DNA of 64,000 bases from Balamuthia mandrillaris (lineage: Eukaryota; Discosea; Longamoebia; Balamuthiidae): contig JAVKOQ010000198.1 in assembly GCA_031835245.1 (NCBI GenBank), positions 1 to 64,000 on the forward strand, given 5' to 3'. Each line of letters starts with the position of its first letter. Within the stretch, counting starts at the first letter, position 1. Both the position numbers and the translations under genes were made by a program. This document shows positions 25,501 through 35,523 of the stretch, in pieces. The notes beneath the pieces were generated by a model. The model had not been told where the DNA came from and did no database searches. It saw only the letters and a list, made by a program, of their open reading frames with translations.

Positions 25501-25650
25501 CGCGGCGGCCTTTCTCGGCTGGCGGCAAGTTTTCTTTTTTCCTGTTTTGTTCCCTTGCTTGGGGCGTGCTCCTCGTCTGCAGATATTCTGTTCCAACAGA
25601 AAAAAAAAAGTGGATAGAGGTTTGTTTCGAACGTACCACCCTTGGGTTGG

Positions 25651-25664
25651 TTTTCCCGCCTTTT
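25651..25664 (-). promoter_or_regulatory. E2F-like TTTTCCCGCCTTTT
   Basis: Lies in the 263-bp gap between IF-2 and the LRR gene. With the oppositely oriented copy at 25688 it forms an inverted pair. Confidence 0.4.
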
Positions 25665-25687
25665 TTTTGTGGCGGAATGGAAAAACA

Positions 25688-25703
25688 AAAAAAGGCGGGA
25701 AAA
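25688..25703 (+). promoter_or_regulatory. E2F-like AAAAAGGCGGGAAAAA
   Basis: Mirror partner of the site at 25651, about 60 bp upstream of the LRR-protein start codon. Confidence 0.4.
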
Positions 25704-25763
25704 AAAGGTATTCAGAAAAAAATATAATAAAATAAAATAAAATAGGAGAATAGTATTTTAGGA

Positions 25764-26698
25764 ATGGGATCCACTGTCGGCTCCGCTGAGCCATGCCGTG
25801 GTGCTTTTTGTCCAGCGAGGCTCTTTGAGCTTTGCGTGGAGGCCACGGCCACGGCGCTCGCCAAAGGGCATGCCGCCGCCTCTGGCGTAAGAGGAGGGAG
25901 AGAGGCGAGCGCCACCATCGCAGCCGCCTTCCTTTCCACCAAGGAACGGGTGTTGCAGCAGCGCTACGCCAAGACGCTGCCCTATCTCCCCAACAAGGTG
26001 GCGCACGCCCTGTTTGCCCAGCTGCTGCGGCGACACCAGCTCCACGAGGAGCTGGTCTGCGCGCTCACAACCTCAACATCTCTTGTGGGAGGAGATCCCT
26101 CAGAACGTTGGCTGCAAGTACTCTGCGCTTCTTCTCAGAGTATCTCCAACCGTGCTCTTTCTCTAATTGGAGGTAAAGCACCTTACCTCCACACAACACC
26201 CTTTGTTGTTTTTTTCCCCAATGTTTCGCTCAACCAACTAAAACCATTAATTCTGATTAGCCACGAACAGTTTACGTTGTTTACGACTGGCAAACTGTTT
26301 GGGCATCACTGATTCAGCCTTAAAGCTTCTTTCGAGTACGTTTAAGAAAAAACAAACAAACAAACAAACAAACAAACAAACAAACAAACAAACAAACAAA
26401 CAAACAAACAAACAAACAAACAAACAAACAAAGCAGCAAATGCTTTCACTTGTTATTTCGGTCTTTCTAATGAAGGGTTTAGCATTGCAGAACCTTCAGA
26501 GCTTAGATTTGAGTGGTTGCAGCATTACTGATGACGGCTTATTGTCGCTTGGAGGTTAGTATGCTTTTGTTTCGTTTTTCTGGTGGTCTCTTTGGCCTTT
26601 ACTTATATTTATCAACGAGCAGCAATTCCCACCTTGCAAATGCTGATGCTCAATGACACTCGCATTGGCGATAGAACGTGCTCCATTCTGCCTGGTGC

Positions 26699-26738
<40 letters not shown>

Positions 26739-29017
26739 CTCATGTTTCGTTGTGATCGTTAGTATCTAACTGAGGCTGCTACTTCCTCAGAAATGAGGCA
26801 GCTGCGGACGGTAGAACTCTGCCGCACCCGCGTGACGGACGACTGCATTCATGAGATTACCAAGCGTGTGGCGGAGGAAGAGCCACTGGATCGTATGGCC
26901 CTGCCATATTTAACTCGCTTGCTGCTTTGTGGCAACGATATCACCGATGCCAACCTTGCCCTGTTGGCTGGTATGTTTGAAGTGTGAGGTTTTTTAAAAC
27001 AGAGAACATCCTCCATCTGACCTATGTCTTTATAAGATCTGCCATCCATCCAATTTGTCGACCTCATGGGCACCTGTGTCAGCGCAGCAGGCACAGATCA
27101 ACTTATAGGTTTGTTGAAGGGCGTCGCCTTCGATGTTCTTAACTTATTTTCTCATTTGTTGCGTAACTGTAGGTCTGTTCAAACGAAGAAAGGACGTGGC
27201 GGATTGTGATTCATCTGCTGCTGGCAGAAGAATACGTATGCTGCTCCACTTTGCGACATCAATTTTAACGCTCTTCATGCCTAACGTCATCTCTCATATC
27301 TCTGTTTTCATAGGTGTACACTTTGAAGCGAAAGACGTCTGCCTGCCTCGGTTTTACAATTGTTACTGCGACAACCCACAACTGCGTGCTGTGCAGACTT
27401 TTGGCTCTACTACCCGTAGAGCAAGAACAAGCCTTTGTTCTGCGCAGAGTCGGCACAGAAAGAGCGATACCACCCATCAAGAGATCATGGAATGCACCAA
27501 CTGTAATTGTAACGCTACATTAGACGGTTTCATCAGTTATTTATCCGATGGTTAGTGCAAAGTTTCTTTCATTCCGTTGTCGCTCCTTTGGAATCACAGC
27601 GCGCTTGTTCACTCACATTTACTTTATCTGCTTTTCAGTTGTTGAAAAGGAAGCCAAAAGAGAGCTAGCAGATTCGCCACTGCGGATAGCTTCTATGAGG
27701 CGCCGAAGGAGTTCTTTGTTTAGGACTTCTGCAGGCTCTTCGCTACTCTCTCCAAGGCGATCTCCTTTTGCCGCACCACAACAAAGTCCTTCTTCTAAGA
27801 GCCCTAGCCCTCTGCGTTGGGCCACGAACTCACGGCTGCGATCCTCTCGCAGCTCTTTCCAATCCTCTTCCTCGAGCACAGGCTCTCCTTACTCCTCGCC
27901 TTCCACATTAATAACCAACGAGCAAGCAAGAGATCCTTCTTGCTCCAAGCCAAATCTGTCTACAACGATTACGCCCCCTCCTTCTCCTTCTCTAAAAGTT
28001 CGCAAGCGATGCTTTGAGGATTCACCATCTTATACTTCTCTGCCTCGTACTTCTCCATCACCATCGCCTTCCACTACGAATAATAGCAAGCTAGACATCT
28101 TTGAATTTGATGAAGAGGATTCTCCATTTTCCTCACCAGCCACAACTCCTCGCAAAAAAGATACGCTAGTTGTACCCTCCTCTCCAGCACCGCTCCACAC
28201 TCCTGCTTCCCCTTCTCCAAAAGTCCGCAAGCGATGTTTTGGGGATTCTCCATCTAACACCTCTCTACCATCAACACCATCTCTCTCTGCGGATAAAAGC
28301 AACTTGGACGTATTTGAATTTGATGAAGAAGATTCTCCATTTTCATCGCCAGCCACAACTCCTCGCAAAATAAATGCCATGTCGGTGGCCTCCCCCCCAG
28401 TATCTCCTCACACGCCCCTCGATCCACCCTCTCCTTCGTCAACACCATCACCCTCATCACCACGGCCAGCATCATCACCAGCACCTTCTTCACCGTTGCC
28501 ACCACTATTATCACCCGAGCCTTGTTCTTCTCCTATTGCCGCACAAAAGCCAGTGGCTAGCTGCACCTCTGCCTCGCCGCACTCGGGACTGAAGCGCCAT
28601 ATAAAACGAACATTACATGATGCAGTTGAAGACGACAAGCCATTGCGTTGTAGCACCACCCCTCCTTTTAAACGACCCAGAAGATCTCTTTCGCCCAAAG
28701 ATAACTCTACAGAAAACAGTTTTCAGGAGGTTGACCCTACGCCTCCGTCCACCGTTCAGGCACAAGAGCAACAGGTGGAACATGATGGTGAATTAGCGCA
28801 ACCAAATGAGGAACAACAGAAGGAAGAAGAGAGAGAACCAGAGGATCCAAACACAGGAAAATCAAATCCAACCCCGAAGCCTGCACGCAAAGCTCGCTTT
28901 ATCAAAAAGTTCTACACACCGTCAGCGCCTATCACCAACACCGATCATTACAGCAACATTGTTGGATGGTTCTCCATCATACGGCGAGCTCTTCCTCACA
29001 AGAAAACTTTTCTGTAA
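25764..29017 (+). CDS. Leucine-rich-repeat protein with long CDK-site-rich disordered tail
   Basis: Nine exons (25764..26172, 26261..26335, 26483..26554, 26623..26694, 26791..26970, 27037..27108, 27173..27235, 27314..27550, 27639..29017) give 852 aa. All internal junctions are phase 1, and four exons are 72 or 75 nt, one LRR each. LRRs of the RNase-inhibitor/AMN1 (Cys-containing) type: LRLANCLGITDSAL, LDLSGCSITDDGLLSL, LMLNDTRIGD, VELCRTRVTDDCI, LLLCGNDITDANLALL, VDLMGTCVSAAGT. The tail from about residue 394 is Ser/Pro-rich, with many S/T-P sites. A module of 71-75 residues is duplicated (copies near 27984-28205 and 28209-28430), each with KVRKRCF, FEFDEEDSPFSSPATTPRK and TP-R-K sites. Function unknown; scaffold or F-box-independent AMN1-like role is guesswork. 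Confidence 0.85.
26351..26432 (+). repeat. CAAA tetranucleotide microsatellite in LRR-gene intron 2
   Basis: About 20 uninterrupted CAAA units; the only AC-type tetranucleotide array in the window. Confidence 0.95.
26704..26737 (+). repeat. CT microsatellite in LRR-gene intron 4
   Basis: About 17 CT units directly after the GTGCGT donor. Confidence 0.9.
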
Positions 29018-29085
29018 TAACACCTAGATTTTCTATTTCTGAAGTGCTCAGAGGAAAGAACAGAGAAAGGAGAGGAGCTTTACTG

Positions 29086-29999
29086 TTACAAGATGTCTTT
29101 GGCAGAAGCTTCCAAAGGGTCCAACGAAGAATGAAAGAGTGGAGCAGCAATTGCTGACTTCAAGTGCAGGCACTCCGCGATGAAAACGCGGAGAGTGGTG
29201 GACAAGGCTTGAAGAGTGGGTCCATGGATTTTTTCGAAGTTATCCCCAGTGGTGTGCCAAAACGGAGGAAAAGGCACTCCTATGAGGTGTATCACTGGAA
29301 CTCCTCTCTGCTCAAATGGCACATGATCATCCTGTACGTTGCGCTAACGATGCAAAAAGGTATCATGAAAAAAAAAAGTGCAGTCAGCACAGAGAAATGA
29401 CAAGAAAGCAACAACAAAACAACTCATCCTGGTCATGGTGTTACCTGCGCTAGTGAGGTGGTTTGGAAATAAGGTCCAGTTGCGCTCTTTGTTATTTGAT
29501 CTTTCAACAACTTCTCCAGCATGCTCAGGCGAGCAAATAGATGCTCCGTGTCCTTGTGGAAAGAGTACAGCCGAGTGTTGGCGTGTCCCAACACATCCAG
29601 CAGCACGAACAGCTGAATATCAGCCAAGGCCTCTTCCTCCTCCCACTTCTCGGCAAGATGTCGCGACCCATAGAGAGAGTCCGTATCTGTCCACTCTTTA
29701 AAGGCTTCTTCTCCATCAAAGAAGATAAGCTGCAGACTCGCTATAGCATAACAGTCAGAAGGGAAAAAAATTGTTTGCCCAGTTAGTTTGCTTAGTCTCA
29801 GTTGGAGACAGCGGAGAAGAAAAAGGTGGAAGGAGGCGGACCTGCTTTGGCGTTAAAGTCGAGAGAAGGGGACAGCGTCTTGGCCAGGTCCAACAGCAAT
29901 GCACAAGGTGCCGCAGAGTCCGTTGCTCCTACAAACTCATTTGGCTCCTGTTTTTTTAAAATGTCAATGCGCTCTCTTTCACTTCTCTCTGTCTCCGTG

Positions 30000-30037
<38 letters not shown>

Positions 30038-30596
30038 TGCGCTCATGCTCTATCTCAGAAGTAAGAGAAGGAAAAAGACTTACCTCAAAGTACTTGGACT
30101 CGTAATGAGCAGCGACCACAACGCGATGTTTGGCGGAGGGACTCTGCGTGGCAATTATGTTGGTGAAGGTCTTGGGGCCAAAGGGCGTGTCGGAGAGGAA
30201 GGTGTCCCGCTCCACGGTCCATCCGCCAGCACCCTCCAACTGCTCTACAAGCCATTGCTGAAGACGAGCGTGAGCGGGCGTGTCGGCGACCCGCACGATA
30301 GCCAGAGCTTTCACGTCTTCCATCAAACTCTCCTCAGACCGAGTCAGCGCTGCGAATTGCTGCATGACCCATGATCATCAGCATGAAAGATAGGCAGTCG
30401 GAAGAAGAAGAGGGGGCGTTACCCTCATCTTGGTGGCGGAGAGGGGCTTGAGCTTGAGCTTAGTCTCATGGCCCGCAACTGGCACAGCACATAAAGAAAG
30501 CATGACCAAACTCAAAGCTAAGGCAGGAAGAAGGCAGCCGCTATACCCAGAGTGTTGGTGCTTTGGTCCATCTCCTCCTCCTCCTCCTCCTCTCAT
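29086..30596 (-). CDS. QPCT: Glutaminyl-peptide cyclotransferase (glutaminyl cyclase), M28-like
   Basis: Zinc enzyme converting N-terminal Gln/Glu to pyroglutamate in the secretory pathway. Five exons (30596..30423, 30359..30084, 29947..29842, 29740..29445, 29343..29086) give 369 aa (human has 361). A signal or anchor helix (CLLPALALSLVMLSLCAVPV) follows a Gly-rich start. Conserved blocks: FTNIIATQSPSAKHRVVVAAHYESKYF, FVGATDSAAPCALLL (Zn Asp), LIFFDGEEAF (catalytic and Zn Glu), DSLYGSRHLA, LLDVLGH, VPVIHLIGVPFPPFWHT (Zn His). All metal ligands are present. The start is the ATG at 30596; an upstream in-frame extension has no ATG. It shares a 142-bp promoter with POLR3B. Confidence 0.94.
30003..30034 (+). 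repeat. CT microsatellite (GA on coding strand) in QC intron
   Basis: About 16 CT units on the plus strand inside a minus-strand gene; one of the few exceptions to the CT-on-coding-strand pattern. Confidence 0.9.
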
Positions 30597-30634
30597 GTCT
30601 TTTTCTTCGTCTACAAACAAAAATGCACCCCGCT

Positions 30635-30645
30635 GGAGTCGAACC
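30635..30645 (-). promoter_or_regulatory. Perfect Pol III B-box (tRNA 3'-half-like) in the QC/POLR3B promoter
   Basis: On the minus strand GGTTCGACTCC matches the B-box consensus GGTTCGANTCC. It is followed by AGCGGGGTGCA, like a tRNA acceptor end, and then TTTTT, a Pol III terminator. Upstream, an anticodon-arm-like hairpin (CGACT/AGTCG) is present, but no D-arm, A-box or 5' acceptor strand pairing with GGGGTGC is found. It is thus a tRNA remnant or an extra-TFIIIC site rather than a whole tRNA gene. Confidence 0.5.
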
Positions 30646-30738
30646 GACGACTTCTTGTAGAGTCGACATTATGTCTTTTCTTCGTGTCGTCATTAGAAGT
30701 GTGTGACAAAAAAAAAGAAAAAGAAAGCAAGAAGCGGA

Positions 30739-31437
30739 ATGGAGGAGCTGCAGGCGGAGATGCCGGATCTATTTGATCCTGCAAAGCTGACTGCTCCCAT
30801 AGACAAAGTGGAGGTACGTGTTTTTTTTTTTTGAACAGAGAAGTTGTCGTGTGGGTGAGGGTCGTCCTAACGCTCGCTTTTCACAAAGGAAAAATGGCGG
30901 CTGCTACCGGCTTTCTTGAAGGTGCGAGGGCTGGTGCGACAACACATTGATTCCTTCAACTACTTTATAAACGTCGAGATAGAAAAAATCATGCTTGCCA
31001 ACCAGAAGGTCACCTGCGAGGAGGACCCTTCCTTCTTTCTCAAGTCAGTCACATCTCTCTCTCTCTCTCTCTCTCTCTCTCGACTCAGCGCATTTCTCAC
31101 TGTTGATGTTGTTTAAAAAACAAAATAGGTACAAACGGATTTACGTGGGAGAGCCAACCACAGTGGAGCTGCAGATGATCCCAGTGGCGCTTACGCCCCA
31201 CCAGTGCCGCCTGCGGGACATCACCTACTGTGCTCCTATTTGCGTGGACCTGGAGTACACACGAGGCAAGCGCGTCGTTGCCAAGAATGGCTTTGTCATT
31301 GGCCGCATGCCCATCATGCTTCGCAGCTGCAAGTGCATACTTCACAACAAGACGGAGGCACAGCTCGCAAGTCTTACCGAGTGTCCTTTAGATCCTGGTT
31401 CGTCTTCTCAACCCTGTTATTGCTTCTTCTCTAGTTC

Positions 31438-31473
<36 letters not shown>

Positions 31474-31709
31474 CTCTCCATTATCTTACCCTTCCCTGTA
31501 CTTTCCCTCTATTTATTTTCTTTTTCTTTCTCTTTGTGCTTTGCGACTCAAACGTGTACTCTATTTATGGGTACTCTCATGACAGGAGGATATTTTATTG
31601 TGAAGGGAGTGGAGAAGGTACTGCTCATTCAAGAGCAACTTTCTAAGAACAGGATCATTATTGAGGCTGACAGTGATGGTAGTGTGGGAGCCACTGTTGT
31701 CAGGTCCGT

Positions 31710-31751
<42 letters not shown>

Positions 31752-34700
31752 AGAGACCTGCTTTGATTAACCATGTATTGTTTCGTGCCATAGTTCTACG
31801 CATGAACGAAAGAGCAGAACAAACATTGGAGTAAAAAACGGCTGCATTTACCTGAAACTAAACATGCTTTCTGAGGAGATTCCTATTGTTATTCTAATGA
31901 AGGTAGCACCATCCTACAATAATGCTGTCTTGTTAGCTTTGAACTTATTCGTTTTCATTTACTTCTAAAAGGCAATGGGAATAGAAACAGACCAGGAAAT
32001 AGTGCAGTTGGTGGGAAGCGAAGCAACCTACGCCGACGCTCTGTCTTCCTCGCTTGAGGAATGTTGTAGCCTGAAGGTCTTCACACAAAACCAAGCCTTG
32101 GAATATATTGGCAGTCGCATTAAAGCCCCAAGGCGTCGGGCTCGCCCTAAAGTTTGCTTCTCTCTCTCTCTTCCATTGCACTCTTTATTTACTAGGAACA
32201 TAATAACAGGCTGATGAAGCACGAGACGTTTTAGCTTCAGTAGTATTATCACATGTGCCGGTAGTCAACTATGATTTTCGGCTAAAGGCTATCTACGTGG
32301 CACAGATGGTACGACGTATCATTATGGCCATGAACGATTCATCCACGCTGGATGACAAGGATTATTATGGTAACAAAAGATTAGAGCTGTAAGTGGCCAT
32401 CTGCCCCATTCCTGTGATCTTCTCTCTTTCTCTCTCACTCTCGATGTTTTTTTCTCTCGGTTTGGATTGACCATTTAACTGCCTAATAGTGCAGGATCAT
32501 TGCTTTCCCTTCTCTTTGAAGATCTGTTTAAAAAGCTGAACTCTGAGATCAAGAAACAGGCGGAGAACAGTCTCTCCAAGTCATCAAGAGCAGGAGAGTT
32601 TGATGTACTACACACCATTAGACCCGACACGCTCACTTACGGGCTCGAACGCGCCATTTCCTCTGGCAACTGGTCGTTGAAGCGGTTTAAAATGGAACGT
32701 GCTGGTATCACTCAGGTGCTCTCGCGACTGTCTTTCATTGCTGCGTTGGGCATGATGACCCGCATTACGAGTCAATTCGAGAAAACACGAAAGGTCAGCG
32801 GACCAAGAGCTCTTCAGGTCAGTTCTTCTTCTCCTCTTTTAGTCTTATTTTATTTTTTTGGAAATGTTTTAGGGTGCCGTTTTTTACATTGGACTCACCA
32901 CTTTTTTTGGGTAATAGGGCTCACAATGGGGTATGCTTTGTCCATCAGACACTCCCGAAGGAGAATCGTGTGGTCTTGTAAAAAATTTAGCTCTTTTGGC
33001 GCATATTACTACGGACGAAGATGAAGCCCCTATTCGTCGGTTAGCGTTTAATCTTGGCGTTGAAGGTAAACACAACTTTATTTCTTGTTTTTTGAGTTCA
33101 ATTCTTATCGTTTTCCTCTTACCCTCATTCATTAAACAGACACTGTGTTATTATCTGGAGAGGAGTTGAACTCACCAGAAAACTATCTTGTTTTTGTCAA
33201 TGGTATGATTCTTGGCATTCACCGCTCTCCTCACATGTTCGTCTCTCGTTTCCGCAAGATGCGACGGCGTGGCCAAATCAGCGAGTTCGTATCTATCTAC
33301 ATCCATTATGCCCAACGAAGTATCTACATTGCCGCAGACGGGGGACGTGTCTGTCGGCCTCTCATATTGGTTGATCCCAAGACCAGACGTCCTCGAGTCA
33401 CTAATGCTCACATCAAGGAGCTCACTGCCGGATTGCGCTCCTTTAATGACTTTTTGAAAGAAGGGCACATCGAATTTTTGGATGTAAATGAGGAGAACAA
33501 TTCCTTCATCGCTTTGTCTGAGAAGGACATCAATCAACATACCACTCACATGGAAATTGACCCATTAACAATCCTTGGGTTTGCCTCTCGCTCTCTATCC
33601 CTCTCTTTCATTTAGGGTTCACTAACATGGTTCCTATTATAGAGTTTGTGTTGGACTAGTTCCATACCCTCACCACAACCAATCTCCACGTAACACTTAT
33701 CAATGTGCTATGGGTAAGCAAGCCATTGGCACGATCGGCTATAACCAGCTTAATCGTATTGATACGCTCTTGTATTTGATGGTCTATCCTCATCGGCCCC
33801 TTTGCACCACTAAAACCCTTGGCTTGATCAATTTCGAAAGAGTAAGCCTCTCTCTTACTTTCTTGTCACTCCCCTCTCTCCCTCCCCTCTGCTGAACTTG
33901 TTTTTTTATAATAGGTACCAGCAGGACAAAATGCAATGGTTGCTGTGATGAGTTACAGCGGGTACGATATTGAGGACGCCCTTGTCCTGAACCGAGCCTC
34001 TGTAGATAGAGGTTATGGTCGCTGCATTGTGCTCAAGAAAGCTGTGACTGCCATCAAGAAGTATTCTAACCAAACCTTTGATCGCATCGTACCTCCTCCC
34101 GACGAGTCCACTCGCCCTGTCAAACGCTATGACATATTGGACACGGACGGCATTTGTCGACCCGGAGAGAGAATTGAACCCGGAAAGATTTATATCAACA
34201 AGCAAACTCCAGCCAACACCATCGATACTCTTGCCAGCCTTGAAAATATCCCTGATTCTGGTAATGCTTTTCCTTTCTCATGTTTTTTCTCTTGATCTAA
34301 CATAGAAGTCACAGAGTTTCGGCCAAGTCCTCAATCCTACAAAGGAGCAGCCCATGCTTATATCGATAAGGTATTTACAAGACTTCGAGCGACACTCCTT
34401 TTTGCTGAGATTATATACTCGACTAACACCGAATTGAAAAACAAATTAATAGGTCCTCCTCACATCTAACACGGAAGATCATTTCATCATCAAAGTTTTG
34501 TTTCGGTCCACAAGAAGACCTGAGTTGGGTGACAAGTTTAGCAGTCGCCACGGCCAAAAGGGAGTTACCGGCATCATTGTGAGACAAGAGGATATGCCTT
34601 TCACCGAGCAGGGTATCTGCCCCGACGTTATCATGAACCCACACGGCTTTCCCTCTCGTATGACCGTCGGTAAAATGATTGAGCTGTTGGCAGGCAAAGC

Positions 34701-34994
34701 CGGCGTTCTAAAAGGAGCTTTCCACGAGGGCACGGTAACTGTTATTTTCCGTTTATCCTGTGCTTCTTTTCTTCGTGGGACTGACAACTTCAAACGAAAA
34801 GGCATTTGCGGGCCACAGCGTTGAATATCTGAGCAAGATTTTAGTGGAAAATGGCTATAACTACTCTGGAAAGGACTTCTTGACATCGGGCATAACTGGC
34901 GAACCGCTTGAAGCTTACATCTTCTTTGGCCCTGTATACTACCAAAAGCTCAAGCACATGGTTATGGACAAGATGCATGCCCGAGCCATGTGCG

Positions 34995-35043
<49 letters not shown>

Positions 35044-35490
35044 CTCCTTTCAACTTAACATGGATGTACAACCATAATTGAACAGAGGGCCAAGAGCGGT
35101 TCTTACAAGACAACCAACTGAAGGCCGCTCTCGTAATGGTGGTTTGCGGTTAGGAGAGATGGAGCGTGATTGCTTGATCGGTTATGGCGCCAGTATGCTG
35201 ATGATGGAGCGGTTGATGTTTTCCAGTGATGCCTTCAAAGTGGACATCTGCAAGGTACTTTACTCTGCCTCCATTTCGTTATCACATCTCTTCACTCTAC
35301 TTCTCCCGTTTCGTTCCTAACTTGTTTCATCTGAAAGAAATGTGGATTGCTGGGCTACGCCGGTTGGTGCCAGTTCTGCAAGTCGTACTCGAACGTGGCC
35401 ACCATAAACATTCCTTATGCCTGCAAGCTTCTCTTCCAAGAACTGCAATCGATGAACATTGTTCCTCGCCTTAAACTAACTCAAGTTTAG
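30739..35490 (+). CDS. POLR3B: RNA polymerase III second-largest subunit (RPC2)
   Basis: Catalytic-core subunit of Pol III in the nucleus. Seventeen exons with matched phases give 1133 aa, the human length: 30739..30813, 30889..31043, 31129..31397, 31586..31703, 31794..31902, 31972..32151, 32210..32388, 32490..32817, 32918..33065, 33140..33578, 33643..33841, 33915..34260, 34306..34370, 34453..34734, 34802..34989, 35086..35254, 35338..35490. Landmarks: [90 protein letters not shown] and the C-terminal zinc ribbon CKKC...CQFC. The ending [18 protein letters not shown] is specific for Pol III, excluding RPB2. Several introns carry CT runs (31053, 31441, 31711, 34999). Confidence 0.97.
31711..31749 (+). 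repeat. CT microsatellite in POLR3B intron 4
   Basis: About 19 CT units; similar runs sit in POLR3B introns at 31053-31081, 31441-31469 and 34999-35040. Confidence 0.9.
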
Positions 35491-35523
35491 CAACAACAAA
35501 TAAACCTTTTTCATTGCAACGTT

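Noticed and set aside
30597-30620. Upstream extension of the glutaminyl cyclase start
   Set aside because: The extension begins with TTG, not ATG; the ATG at 30596 directly precedes a good signal sequence.
30596-30740. A complete tRNA gene on the minus strand
   Set aside because: B-box, acceptor 3' strand and T-run are present, but no 5' acceptor strand, D-arm or A-box could be found.
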